Positions 1-8,173 of a DNA stretch of 28,003 nucleotides are shown one piece after another. Made by a program: the position numbers and the translations under genes. The notes beneath the pieces were generated by a model. The model was not told where the DNA came from. It saw only the letters and a list, made by a program, of their open reading frames with translations, and did not search any database. Position 1 is the stretch's first letter. Every line of letters begins with the position of its first letter. The DNA comes from JBHOQX01 sp042408595 (GTDB taxonomy: Bacteria > Chloroflexota > Chloroflexia > Chloroflexales > Roseiflexaceae), in the NCBI GenBank assembly GCA_042408595.1, contig JBHOQX010000096.1, positions 1-28,003 of the forward strand, read 5' to 3'.

Positions 1-2
1 GC

Positions 3-1355
3 GCCGCAAACCAGGGCCGCGCCGCGGCGCGCAAGCGGGGCGCGGTAGCGCGCGGCGCGCCACCGCGTGGGGCTGCCGCCGGACGGCCCGCCCGGGACGG
101 CAGCGGCCTGTCCTGGCTGATCGCCGGGATGGTCCTGGCCGTCGCTCTGGCCCTCGTCTGGTTCGTCAACATCGAGAACGTCTATGCCGACATGCGCTTC
201 CAGCAGGGACAGGTCTACGGGGACAACCCGCGCGCCGATCTGACCGACCAACTGCTGGCGCTGAACTACTACCTGGACGCGATCAACAAGGAGCCGGGGC
301 AGGATTTCTACTACCTCAACCTGGGCCGCACGCTCATGAGCATCGTGGATATCCGCCGGCAGAACCCGAAGATACCCCTTGGCGAGCCGAAACCGGACGC
401 GCGCCTTGAAGACCTGCTGGCCAACGACCTGTGGGCCGCGCAGGAGTTCGTGCTCCGCACCCAGGTGGACGAAGCGCTGCCTGGCGCGTTCCCCGGCAGC
501 GACCTCGCGCCGGCGCGGGTGCTCAACCAGCCGCTCCAGGAAACGATGAGCTACGCCGAAACGGCGCTGAAGCGGGCGCGTGAGTTGAACCCGCTCAACA
601 AAGACCACTATGCCAACCTCGCCCGGCTGCACAGCTTCTGGTTCTCGCGCCTGACGCGCGACCCGGAGCATCTGCGCCAGGCGATCAACTGGTACGAACA
701 GGGTACAACGATCGCGCCTCAGGACGTGACGATTCTGAACGAATACGCCGGCGCGGTCGCGCTGATGGGCAGCTACCTCGAGTCGCAGAAGGATGCTGCC
801 GCGGCGCAGACCTACTACGACCAGGCGGATGCGCTGTTGAAGAGAAGCGCCGCGCTGGACCCGCGCTACAGCGACACGCCGCTGCGCCAGGCTGATCTGC
901 TGCGGCTGCGCGGCCGCACCGACGACGCGGTCAGCGGCTATGTCGCGTTGATCGGCCAGAATCCGCACGCGCTCGACCCGCAGATCGGCGGCATCATCGA
1001 GGCGCTGCGCGGCCAGCCGGAGCAACTCCGCCGCCTGCGCGACGCCTATGACGCGGCGCTGGCGAAAAAACCGGACGACCCGGCGCTCCAGTCGTATGTC
1101 GGCATGCTCTCGGCGCGCGCGGGCGACCTGCCCGCCGCCGCCCAGGCGTTCAGCCGCCAGATCGCGCTCCAGCCGAGCAATCTGGAGGCGCGCCGCAACT
1201 ACATGCTGGTGCTGAGCGACACCGGCCAGTACGCCCAGGCTGCCGACCAGGCGCAACAGCTCCGTGCGCTGGTCCAGCAGTCGCAGCCCGACCAATCTGT
1301 GGCCGAGCTGGACCGCCTGATCGAGCTGTTCCGCGCGCGGGCCGGCGGCGGGTAG
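3..1355 (+). CDS. TPR-containing membrane protein, C-terminal part (5' end outside window)
   Basis: The reading frame is open from the window edge and ends at TAG 1353-1355, so the gene is 5'-truncated. An ATG at 129 lies inside a hydrophobic segment (about 117-165) and is unlikely to be the true start. The visible protein has an Arg/Ala/Pro-rich linker, one membrane helix ending near NIENVYADM, and then about 390 residues of helical repeats. At least four units look like tetratricopeptide repeats, for example around DALLKRSAALDPRYSD and FSRQIALQPSNLEARRNY. Chloroflexota often fuse such a TPR tail to an O-antigen-ligase (Wzy/WaaL-like) membrane domain, and the basic linker plus last helix fit that. 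The ligase part is not visible, so this is an inference. The same-strand gene at 1444 follows after 88 bp. Confidence 0.7.
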   Translation, partial: AANQGRAAARKRGAVARGAPPRGAAAGRPARDGSGLSWLIAGMVLAVALALVWFVNIENVYADMRFQQGQVYGDNPRADLTDQLLALNYYLDAINKEPGQDFYYLNLGRTLMSIVDIRRQNPKIPLGEPKPDARLEDLLANDLWAAQEFVLRTQVDEALPGAFPGSDLAPARVLNQPLQETMSYAETALKRARELNPLNKDHYANLARLHSFWFSRLTRDPEHLRQAINWYEQGTTIAPQDVTILNEYAGAVALMGSYLESQKDAAAAQTYYDQADALLKRSAALDPRYSDTPLRQADLLRLRGRTDDAVSGYVALIGQNPHALDPQIGGIIEALRGQPEQLRRLRDAYDAALAKKPDDPALQSYVGMLSARAGDLPAAAQAFSRQIALQPSNLEARRNYMLVLSDTGQYAQAADQAQQLRALVQQSQPDQSVAELDRLIELFRARAGGG

Positions 1356-1370
1356 CGGCCGCGCCCGCGC
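1335..1370 (+). terminator. GC-rich inverted repeat at the end of the TPR gene
   Basis: The 8-bp arms GCGCGGGC (1335-1342) and GCCCGCGC (1363-1370) flank the stop codon. There is no T-tract and the surroundings are very GC-rich, so this may be a weak terminator or chance. The rest of the 88-bp gap to the next gene shows nothing else. Confidence 0.25.
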
Positions 1371-1443
1371 CGCGCCTTGCCCCGCCCGCGCCCCGGCGGT
1401 ATACTGCCACGGGCGGTGTTCGAATGCCACCGGCGGAACGCGG

Positions 1444-3582
1444 ATGATGCGACTCCTCGACGTCCTGCCTGCCTACCTCATGGCTATCCTGGCCTGCTGG
1501 CTGGGGCTGAGCCTGCTGCTGCGCGCGCCGCGCGACCGGACGACGCGGCTGTTCGCCTGGCTCTGCCTTAACCTGACCCTCTATGGGCTCGCCGTCACCC
1601 TCGCCCGCCTGACGGCCAGCGCGGCGGTGCGCCAGGCGGCCGAGGCCGTCCAGGTCGTCGAGACGGTGATTCTGCCGCCGGTCTTTCTGCATTTCACCCT
1701 TGTGCTGGCGAACGTGGGCGCCGGGCGCGCCTGGCAGCGCGCCGCCCTGCTCCTCAGCTACGCCGCCGGCCTAGTGTTGTCCGGCTACGCGCTGCTGTCG
1801 CCAGCGATGCTGCGCGACGCCGGCGGGCTGCGCTTCCCGCCCGGGCCGCTGACCTGGCTCTGGCTGGCGCAGCGCGCCCTGCCGCTGCTGCTGGCGCTGG
1901 TGCTGGTCGCCTTGAGCTACCGCAATGCCGGCGACGATGACCTGGAGCGGCGGCGGCGAGCGATCGTCGGCATCGCGGCGCTAACCGGGGTGAGCGGCGC
2001 GCTGCTCGCCTCGGTCGCCCGCACGGGCGGCTTCACCCAGGCCCCTGGCCACGCCCTGATGGACGCCGGGTTGGCGCTCATGGCCTATGGCGTGCTCGCC
2101 TACCGCATGCTCCTGCCGCCGCGCGTCGCCCGCCGGGCCTTCTACCGCTCGCTGCTCGCCGGGCTGCTCACCGCCGCCTATGCCGCGGCGATCATCCTGC
2201 TGGAGCCGTGGGTCGGTGCGGCGCTGGGCATCGACACGCCGCTCGTCACCGTGCTCGGCCTGGTGATCCTGGTGGCGCTGTTTGGGCCGCTGCGCGACGG
2301 GATCGGCGCCTGGCTCGACCGGCGCTTCTTCCACCGCGAGTTCGACTTCGGCCAGTTGCTGCGCGCGGTGGGCGATGACCTGTTCGCGCGCGGGAGCCTG
2401 GACGAGCAGTTGCAGGCCGGGCTGAGCGCGATCTGCCGGACGCTCGGCCTGCGCGCCGGCGCGGTGGCGGTGCGAGAGGGGGGCGGGCTGCGCCTGGCGG
2501 CGGCCTACGGCCCCGCGCCGGCGCCCGAGACCCTGCGCCACGCCACCATTCCCGCCGCGGCAGAAAGCCACCACGGCGACTGGGCGCCCTGGCCGGCGGC
2601 GCGGCTGTTGTTGCCGCTGCATCACGGCAGCGAGACGCTCGGGCTGCTGCTGCTTGGCGCGAAACGCTCCGGCGCGCCGTACCGCGATGTCGAGCGGGTG
2701 CTGCTCGCCTCGCTCGGCGCGTACCTGGCACTGGCGATCCGCCACAGCCGCACCCAGCAGGAGGAAGAACTGGCGATGGCGGCGCTCGCCGAGCAGAGCC
2801 GGCAGCTCCAGGCGGCACAGGAGCTCCTGGCGGCGCAGGCCGAAGAGGCGGCCCGCGCCGTCGCCGCGGCGGAGCGCGCCCCCGATGACGCCGTCCCGCG
2901 GCGCGGCCTGCGGGTGAGCGCCCTGGGGCCGCTGCGCGTCGAGCGCGACGGCACGCCGATCGAGCGCTGGGGCGGCGACAAAGCTGGCACCTACCAGGCC
3001 GAGGCGCTGTTCGCCTTCCTCTTCGACCGGCGCGGGCGCGGGCTGACCAAAGACGAGGCCGAGGAACTGATCTGGCCCGACCTGCCGATCGACCGGGCCG
3101 ACATGGCCTTCCACCGGACGATCTCCGGTCTGCGCCGCGCCCTGGAGCCGGGGTTGCGGCGTGGCAACGAAAGCCGGATCATCACCTATCACCACGAGCG
3201 CTACTGGCTCGACCCGTCCAGCATCGCCTGGAGCGACACGGACGCCTTCGCCGCCGCCGTCGAGCGCGGCCACACCCTGGCGCGCCAGGGCGACCTCGAA
3301 GGCGCGCGCGAGGCCTTCCGCCAGGCGCTGGCGCTCTACCGCGGCGAGTACATGGATGACTGCCCCTTCTTCGGCGACTCGCCGTATGTCGAGGAGCGCC
3401 GCGCCGAGCTGCGCGACCAGCAGGTCGGCGCGCTCGTGGCGCTCGCCGCGATCTACGAGCAGCTCGGCCAGCCCGGCGAAGCGGCGACCTGCTACCGCCG
3501 TGCGATCGCTGCCAGCCCCGAGGAGTTGCCGCGCGCCGTGGAGGCGCTGGCCCGGCTGGCGGTGCTACGGGCGGAGGGGTGA
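1444..3582 (+). CDS. Membrane-anchored GAF protein with C-terminal OmpR-type winged helix and BTAD (SARP-like) domain
   Basis: The protein has 712 residues. Residues 1-290 hold about eight or nine hydrophobic helices, like the 7TM input modules of some histidine kinases. A GAF-like domain (about 305-432) follows, then a Glu/Ala/Gln-rich coiled coil (about 433-483). From about residue 488 (LRVSALGPLRVERDG) there is an OmpR/SARP-type winged helix, with a typical helix around AFHRTISGLRRALEP. A bacterial transcriptional activator (BTAD) helical domain covers about 598-710. No H-box or ATP-binding kinase core is present, so the output appears to be direct DNA or protein binding rather than phosphotransfer. 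Tandem ATG codons occur at 1444 and 1447 with only a weak upstream GGA. It likely acts as a one-component regulator at the inner face of the membrane; ligand and targets are unknown. Confidence 0.8.
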   Translation: MMRLLDVLPAYLMAILACWLGLSLLLRAPRDRTTRLFAWLCLNLTLYGLAVTLARLTASAAVRQAAEAVQVVETVILPPVFLHFTLVLANVGAGRAWQRAALLLSYAAGLVLSGYALLSPAMLRDAGGLRFPPGPLTWLWLAQRALPLLLALVLVALSYRNAGDDDLERRRRAIVGIAALTGVSGALLASVARTGGFTQAPGHALMDAGLALMAYGVLAYRMLLPPRVARRAFYRSLLAGLLTAAYAAAIILLEPWVGAALGIDTPLVTVLGLVILVALFGPLRDGIGAWLDRRFFHREFDFGQLLRAVGDDLFARGSLDEQLQAGLSAICRTLGLRAGAVAVREGGGLRLAAAYGPAPAPETLRHATIPAAAESHHGDWAPWPAARLLLPLHHGSETLGLLLLGAKRSGAPYRDVERVLLASLGAYLALAIRHSRTQQEEELAMAALAEQSRQLQAAQELLAAQAEEAARAVAAAERAPDDAVPRRGLRVSALGPLRVERDGTPIERWGGDKAGTYQAEALFAFLFDRRGRGLTKDEAEELIWPDLPIDRADMAFHRTISGLRRALEPGLRRGNESRIITYHHERYWLDPSSIAWSDTDAFAAAVERGHTLARQGDLEGAREAFRQALALYRGEYMDDCPFFGDSPYVEERRAELRDQQVGALVALAAIYEQLGQPGEAATCYRRAIAASPEELPRAVEALARLAVLRAEG

Positions 3583-3681
3583 GACCGCAGGGCGGAAGCC
3601 GCACGGCGCGTATCCCTTGGGGCTGCGCCGTTGCCATGGCTAAAGCGTGCTGTCGTCTTTCTTCGCCTTTGTCCCGGCTCA

Positions 3682-3729
3682 GCCTTCGTCCCGAAGGCCT
3701 CGTCTCGAGCCCCGTACCCCCGTACGGGG
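3682..3729. terminator. Two hairpins between convergent genes
   Basis: Two perfect short hairpins lie in the 205-bp gap between genes converging at 3582 and 3788. GCCTTCG/CGAAGGC (3682-3688 and 3692-3698) has a 3-nt loop. CCCCGTAC/GTACGGGG (3710-3717 and 3722-3729) has a 4-nt loop. Neither has a clear T-tract, but placement and symmetry fit a bidirectional terminator. The second hairpin is followed by another partial copy of its right arm (GTACGG). Confidence 0.45.
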
Positions 3730-3787
3730 CGTACGGAGCCTCAGCGCGAGGGGCCCAGGTTTGTCCTTCGTTGCTCGCGCATCGCCG

Positions 3788-4555
3788 CTACGCCGCGAAC
3801 TTCCCCACGTACAACCGCACATCGTACTCGAACGCCACTCTGCCGCCCACCTGATAGGTGGCGAAGAGCTGTTCCAGCTCGGCCAGCATCGGTGCGTGGT
3901 TCGGGTGCCCCAGCGGGGGCGTGTATGATGACGAGCGCGTGCGCCCGATCAGCCCGGGCAGGTCGAACTCCTGCCGGTTGGCGAAATCATGGCGGCGGCA
4001 GGGGCCGGGCGCGAAGAAGCGCGGGATGAAGGTCGGGTCGAACTCGGTGTCGCGCAGCAGGTGGTAGTCGGTCCCGTAGCTGCGCAACAGCCGCTCGTAC
4101 GCCTCCAGCAACGGCGCCCCCGCGGTGCGCCGGATATTCCAGACCAGCGCAACCCAGCCGCCTGAGCGCAGGATGCGGGCGAACTCCGCCCGTGTCGGCT
4201 GCGGGTCGAACCAGTGGAATGCCTGCCCGGCGGTGACGAAATCGGCGCAGGCGTCGGGTAGCATGGTCGCCTCGGCCGTGCCCGCGACGCTGGCGAAGCG
4301 CGGGTAGCCGGACAGCAGCCGCTCGCCGGCGGCGCGCATCGCGGCGTTCGGCTCCACGCCATAGACCCGGTTGCCGTTCTCGAGAAAGAGCCGCGCCAGG
4401 ATACCGGTGCCCGAGCCAATGTCGGCGACGACCGAGTCGGGCGTCAGGCCATATTCGGCGGCGAGCGTGGCGAGCACCTCGGGCGGGTAGCCCGGGCGGT
4501 AGGCGATGTAGTCTTCGACGCGGTCCGAGAAGCGTCCGGTGGGGTTGAGCGACAT
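3788..4555 (-). CDS. Class I SAM-dependent methyltransferase
   Basis: The protein has 255 residues with a Rossmann-type methyltransferase fold. Motif I is VVADIGSGTGILARLF, followed by an acidic motif II (VYGVEP). GQAFHWFDP and a motif-III-like RILRSGGWVALVWN segment follow, as in UbiE/Methyltransf_11 proteins. The start is set at 4555: GGGAG lies 7 nt upstream of that ATG, whereas the in-frame ATG at 4576 has no ribosome site. The N-terminus NPTGRFSDRVEDYIAYRPGYP is typical of this family of small soluble methyltransferases. The substrate cannot be told from sequence. It stands alone, divergent from the copper operon and convergent with the SARP-like gene. Confidence 0.85.
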   Translation of the reverse strand: MSLNPTGRFSDRVEDYIAYRPGYPPEVLATLAAEYGLTPDSVVADIGSGTGILARLFLENGNRVYGVEPNAAMRAAGERLLSGYPRFASVAGTAEATMLPDACADFVTAGQAFHWFDPQPTRAEFARILRSGGWVALVWNIRRTAGAPLLEAYERLLRSYGTDYHLLRDTEFDPTFIPRFFAPGPCRRHDFANRQEFDLPGLIGRTRSSSYTPPLGHPNHAPMLAELEQLFATYQVGGRVAFEYDVRLYVGKFAA

Positions 4556-4669
4556 AGCAAGGCTCCCTTCACGCATGGATTCGCCCGTCTGCGGGGCGAG
4601 CAGGGCGGATCGGGCAGCGTTGGCCGCCCGGCCGACTGACCGAATCGTATCACCATGCAGTCCGCGAAG

Positions 4670-4732
4670 TCTGCCTGCTACCCTCTTCTACCTGCACTCT
4701 GCATGTTACACGCCGCACTCTGCATGGTCTCC
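4670..4732. repeat. Degenerate 7-bp-period tract (nine units) upstream of the csoR promoter
   Basis: The sequence divides into nine consecutive heptamers, several of the form NNNGCAY (CCTGCAC 4691-4697, TCTGCAT 4698-4704, GCCGCAC 4712-4718, TCTGCAT 4719-4725). GCACTCTGCATG occurs twice exactly 21 bp apart (4694 and 4715). The last unit ends at 4732, directly against the -35 hexamer. GC content is lower than in the flanking genes. Confidence 0.6.
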
Positions 4733-4761
4733 TTGACATGGCCGCGGCCACGTGGTATACT
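4733..4761 (+). promoter_or_regulatory. sigma70-type promoter of the csoR-copZ-copA operon
   Basis: TTGACA (4733-4738), a 17-bp spacer and TATACT (4756-4761) give a near-consensus housekeeping promoter. It lies about 50 bp upstream of the csoR start. It is the best promoter match in the window. Confidence 0.85.
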
Positions 4762-4786
4762 CCCCCTGCCCCCGGGGGAGGGGGTA
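4757..4786. promoter_or_regulatory. Candidate CsoR operator overlapping the -10 box and start site
   Basis: A G/C-tract inverted repeat is centred between CCCCC (4769-4773) and GGGGG (4774-4778). Outer tracts CCCCC (4762-4766) and GGGGG (4780-4784) are separated from the inner ones by TG on the left and A on the right. TA dinucleotides flank both sides. CsoR/RcnR-family operators are G-tract/C-tract pseudopalindromes flanked by TA, so this fits copper-released autorepression. Its position would block open-complex formation. Confidence 0.7.
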
Positions 4787-4809
4787 GGGCAGCCGCCGGG
4801 GAGGGCGCG

Positions 4810-5085
4810 ATGGCAGACCAGAAGCAACAGTTGTTGAACCGCCTGAAGACGATCGAAGGGCATATCCGCGGCGTCCAGCGCATGGTCGAAGAAGACGCCT
4901 ACTGCATCGACATCATCACGCAGACCCAGGCCATCCAGCGAGCGCTGGACCGATTCAACTCGATGATCCTGGCGAACCACCTGCACGGCTGCGTCACAAC
5001 CGCCATCCGCAGCGACGACGCGGCGGAGCGTGAGCGCGTCGTCACCGAGTTGCTGCAGGTGTTTGACGCGGCCAGTACGATGTGA
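4810..5085 (+). CDS. csoR: Copper-sensing transcriptional repressor CsoR
   Basis: This 91-residue, all-helical CsoR/RcnR (DUF156) protein contains the typical RLKTIEGHIRGVQRMVEED helix. The Cu(I) ligand set Cys32, His57, Cys61 (YCIDII and NHLHGC) has the 25- and 4-residue spacing of the C-H-C triad in characterised CsoR proteins. This supports copper over nickel or formaldehyde sensing. The start ATG at 4810 is chosen because GGGGAGGG lies just upstream; an upstream extension to 4738 would read through the promoter and operator. First gene of a copper operon; copZ follows after 51 bp. It probably represses its own operon through the adjacent G/C-tract palindrome. Confidence 0.93.
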   Translation: MADQKQQLLNRLKTIEGHIRGVQRMVEEDAYCIDIITQTQAIQRALDRFNSMILANHLHGCVTTAIRSDDAAERERVVTELLQVFDAASTM

Positions 5086-5136
5086 TGTGCGCCGCGCCTC
5101 GATCCTGCACGCTGCAATCGCTACGAGGAGACAGAC

Positions 5137-5355
5137 ATGACCACCGAACACTTCCGTGTCCCCGAGGTCTCGTGCCAGCACTGCGTCAACGCGATCACCC
5201 AGGAAGTCACGGCGCTGGCCGGCGTGCGGCGCGTCCAGGTCGACCTGAACCGCAAGATGGTGACGGTCGAGCACGACGCGCAGGTTTCGCCGGCGCAGAT
5301 CATCGCGGCGATCAATGAAGCGGGGTACGACGTCGCGGGGACGGAGCAGGAGTAG
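5137..5355 (+). CDS. copZ: CopZ-like copper chaperone (HMA domain)
   Basis: This 72-residue protein is a single heavy-metal-associated ferredoxin-like domain. The metal loop is PEVSCQHCVNAI, so the Cys-x-x-Cys pair is intact, although the usual MxCxxC methionine is replaced by Val. The C-terminal INEAGYDV is typical. A GAGGAG ribosome site lies about 8 nt before the ATG. It would carry Cu(I) in the cytoplasm to the CopA ATPase encoded 72 bp downstream and may pass copper to CsoR. Confidence 0.9.
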   Translation: MTTEHFRVPEVSCQHCVNAITQEVTALAGVRRVQVDLNRKMVTVEHDAQVSPAQIIAAINEAGYDVAGTEQE

Positions 5356-5411
5356 CAGACCGTCAGAAGCCAGGCTGTTCGGCTCCTGGCTTCTGACCTC
5401 TGACCGTCTGA
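5356..5411 (+). repeat. Intercistronic hairpin built from opposed 7-bp repeats (copZ-copA gap)
   Basis: Perfect 13-bp arms GTCAGAAGCCAGG (5362-5374) and CCTGGCTTCTGAC (5385-5397) are separated by a 10-nt loop. Outer CAGAC (5356-5360) and GTCTG (5406-5410) can extend the stem past a bulge. The right side reads as heptamers TTCTGAC, CTCTGAC and CGTCTGA; the left arm is the same pattern in reverse. It could act as an mRNA stabiliser for csoR-copZ or as a partial terminator that lowers copA expression. It fills most of the 72-bp gap. Confidence 0.7.
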
Positions 5412-5427
5412 TAGCTCAGGCAGCACT

Positions 5428-7992
5428 ATGGCAACCCAAGAACTACAACTTCCGATCACCGGCATGACCTGCGCCTCGTGCGTGCGGCGCGTCGAGCGGG
5501 CGCTGGCGAAGGCCCCCGGCGTCGCCGAGGCCTCGGTGAACCTGGCGACCGAGCAGGCGAGCGTGCGCTACGATCCGGCGCAGGCCGCGCCGGCGCAGCT
5601 GGTCGCGGCGGTCGAAGGGGCGGGCTACGGTGTGATCACCGACCGGGTCGAGTTTCCGATCACCGGCATGACCTGCGCCTCGTGCGTGCGGCGTGTCGAG
5701 CGGGCGCTGCGCCAGGTCCCCGGCGTGCTGGACGTGCAGGTCAACCTGGCGACCGAGCATGCGGCGGTGACCTTCATCCCGGCGGCGGTCGGCTGGCCGG
5801 AGCTGAAGGCCGCGGTCGAGCGGGCCGGCTACGGTGTGGTCGAGCCGGCGGCGGTCGGGGAGGCCGAAGACGCCGAGGCCGCGGCACGCGCGCGCGAGCT
5901 GGCCGACAAACGGCGCCGACTGATCGTCGCCGTCGCGCTGGGCGTGCCGCTCTTTCTGCTCGCCATGGCGCGCGACTTCGGCCTCATCCAGCCCTGGCTG
6001 ACGCCGTTCTGGGCCGCGCTGGAGGAGCGGATGGGCCACGGCGGCGCGGAGATTATGCACTACCCGGCGTCGGCGGATTATCTCAACTGGCTGTTTCTGC
6101 TGCTGGCCACGCCGGTGCAGTTCTACAGCGGCTGGCCGTTCTATGCCAACGCCTGGAAGGCGCTGCGGGCGCGCACGGCCAACATGGACACCCTGATCGC
6201 GCTCGGTTCGTCGGCGGCCTATTTCTACAGCGTCGCGCTGATCGTCTTCCGGCTGCCGGGGCATGTCTATTTCGAGACGTCGGCCCTGATCATCATGCTG
6301 ATCCTGGTCGGCAAGTACCTGGAAGCCCGGGCCAAGAGCCGCACCGGCGACGCCATCCGGGCGCTGATCGGCCTGCAACCGAAGACGGCGCGTGTCGTCC
6401 GCGGCGGGCAGGAAGTGGACGTGCCGGTGGAGCAGGTGCGCGCCGGCGAGATCGTCGTCGTGCGGCCCGGCGAAAAAATCCCGGTGGATGGCGTGATCGT
6501 CAGCGGGCAGTCGAGCGTGGACGAGAGTCTGGTGACCGGCGAGAGCCTGCCGGTGGAGAAGCGCCCCGGCGACGCGGTGATCGGCGCGACGCTCAACACC
6601 ACTGGGAGCTTCCAGATGCGCGCGACACGCGTCGGCAAGGACGCCACGCTGGCGCAGATCGTCGCGCTGGTGCGGCAGGCGCAGGGCAGCCGCGCGCCGG
6701 TCCAGGGGATTGTCGACCGCGTCTCGGCGGTGTTCGTGCCGGCCGTGATCGGCATCGCCCTGGCGACCTTTCTGCTGTGGTATGTCGTCGGCGGCGCGAG
6801 CTTCACCCAGGCGCTGCTGTTCGCCGTGGCGGTGCTGGTGATCGCCTGTCCGTGCGCCCTGGGCCTGGCCACGCCGACGGCGATCATCGTTGGCACGGGG
6901 GAGGGTGCGGAGCACGGCATCCTCATCCGCAACGCCGAGAGCCTGGAGCGCGCGGCCGCCGTCCAGACCGTAGTGCTCGACAAAACCGGGACGCTCACCG
7001 AAGGCAAGCCGAGAGTCACCGACATTGTAGATTGCAGCCTGCAGCTTGCAGGTATGCGGCTGATCACCGTTGGCGCAGAGGCTGACGAAACGCACGATCG
7101 ATCCACACTCTACCATCCGCAATCTGCCATCCTGCGGCTCGCAGCGTCCGCGGAGAGCCGCAGCGAGCACCCGCTCAGCCAGGCGATCATTCGGGCCGCG
7201 GAGGAGCGCGGCCTCGCGCTGGCCCAGCCGGAGCGCTTCGAGGCGGTGCCCGGGATGGGCGTGAGCGCGGTGGTGGATGGGCATGTGGTGCTGGTCGGCA
7301 CGCCGGCGCTGCTGCGCGCGTGGAGCGTGGCGACGGACAGGATCGAGGGCGATATCGCGCGCCTGCAGGCCGAGGGCAAGACGGCGATGGCCGTCGCCGT
7401 CGATGGCGAGGCGCTGGGGGTGATCGCCGTCGCCGACACGCTGAAGCCGACCTCGGCGGAGGCGGTGGCAGCGCTGCGGGCGCAGGGGCTGGATGTCGTG
7501 ATGCTCACCGGCGACAACCGCCGCACCGCCGAGGCGATCGCGCGGCAGGTCGGCATCGAGCGGGTGCTGGCGGAGGTGCTGCCGGCGGAGAAGGAGGCGC
7601 AGATCCGGGCGTTGCAGGCCGAGGGCCGCGTCGTCGCGATGGTTGGCGACGGGATCAACGACGCCCCGGCGCTGGCGCGGGCCGATGTCGGCATCGCTAT
7701 GGGGGCCGGGGCGGACGTGGCGATGGAGGCCGCCGATATCACCCTGATTCGGGGCGACCTGCGGAGCGTCCCTCAGGCCATCCGGCTGAGCCGGGCGACG
7801 ATGCGGACGATCCGCTGGAACCTGTTCTGGGCGTTTATTTACAATGTCGTCCTGATCCCGGTGGCGGCCGGGGCGCTGTATCCGTTCACCGGCTGGCAGC
7901 TCAGCCCGATCCTGGCGGCGGCGGCGATGGCCTTCTCGTCGGTCTTCGTGGTGACGAATAGCCTGCGGCTGCGGCGGGCGCGGCTGGGATGA
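5428..7992 (+). CDS. copA: Copper-exporting P1B-type ATPase CopA
   Basis: The 854-residue membrane pump exports Cu(I) using ATP. Two N-terminal HMA domains (about 5-70 and 73-140) each carry GMTCASC. Eight membrane helices are expected; the transport motif CPC is at about residue 474. The actuator VTGES (about 369), phosphorylation site DKTGT (Asp about 518), N-domain SEHPL, TGDN and the hinge VGDGINDAPAL are all intact. Unusually, about 33 residues (535-567) separate VTDIV from ILRLAAS, where relatives have roughly ten. The extra DNA (7030-7128) is about 59% GC and is bounded by short-period repeats. The ribosome site is weak, consistent with expression limited relative to copZ. Last gene of the copper operon. 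Confidence 0.95.
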   Translation: MATQELQLPITGMTCASCVRRVERALAKAPGVAEASVNLATEQASVRYDPAQAAPAQLVAAVEGAGYGVITDRVEFPITGMTCASCVRRVERALRQVPGVLDVQVNLATEHAAVTFIPAAVGWPELKAAVERAGYGVVEPAAVGEAEDAEAAARARELADKRRRLIVAVALGVPLFLLAMARDFGLIQPWLTPFWAALEERMGHGGAEIMHYPASADYLNWLFLLLATPVQFYSGWPFYANAWKALRARTANMDTLIALGSSAAYFYSVALIVFRLPGHVYFETSALIIMLILVGKYLEARAKSRTGDAIRALIGLQPKTARVVRGGQEVDVPVEQVRAGEIVVVRPGEKIPVDGVIVSGQSSVDESLVTGESLPVEKRPGDAVIGATLNTTGSFQMRATRVGKDATLAQIVALVRQAQGSRAPVQGIVDRVSAVFVPAVIGIALATFLLWYVVGGASFTQALLFAVAVLVIACPCALGLATPTAIIVGTGEGAEHGILIRNAESLERAAAVQTVVLDKTGTLTEGKPRVTDIVDCSLQLAGMRLITVGAEADETHDRSTLYHPQSAILRLAASAESRSEHPLSQAIIRAAEERGLALAQPERFEAVPGMGVSAVVDGHVVLVGTPALLRAWSVATDRIEGDIARLQAEGKTAMAVAVDGEALGVIAVADTLKPTSAEAVAALRAQGLDVVMLTGDNRRTAEAIARQVGIERVLAEVLPAEKEAQIRALQAEGRVVAMVGDGINDAPALARADVGIAMGAGADVAMEAADITLIRGDLRSVPQAIRLSRATMRTIRWNLFWAFIYNVVLIPVAAGALYPFTGWQLSPILAAAAMAFSSVFVVTNSLRLRRARLG
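7025..7133 (+). repeat. Repeat-bounded in-frame insertion within copA
   Basis: The segment starts with heptamers TTGCAGC (7032-7038), CTGCAGC (7039-7045) and TTGCAGG (7046-7052). It ends with heptamers CCATCCG (7113-7119), CAATCTG (7120-7126) and CCATCCT (7127-7133). The 99 bases 7030-7128 contain 58 G or C, well below the flanks. It encodes a non-conserved loop near the start of the ATP-binding domain, with no stop and frame kept. Confidence 0.6.
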
Positions 7993-8173
7993 GGCGCGCC
8001 GCAGCGGGGCCAGCGGCGCGTTTGTTCCGGCGGGTATCACGCATCAACGCCAATTGTGGTACCATGCTCCTGCACGTCATTCCCACAGCCAGCATCCCGC
8101 GAATCGAGAGGTGATGTTCGAGAACCGGATTTCGCTGGTGCGAGACCACGCGCCAGCAGCGCCAGGAGGAACT

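Noticed and set aside
4738..4809. Upstream start for csoR
   Set aside because: It would translate the -10 box and operator; the ATG at 4810 has a strong ribosome site and matches family length.
5443..8040. Minus-strand open frame of about 865 codons opposite copA
   Set aside because: It is a His/Arg/Gln/Asp-rich composition shadow of copA, whose catalytic motifs are unambiguous on the plus strand.
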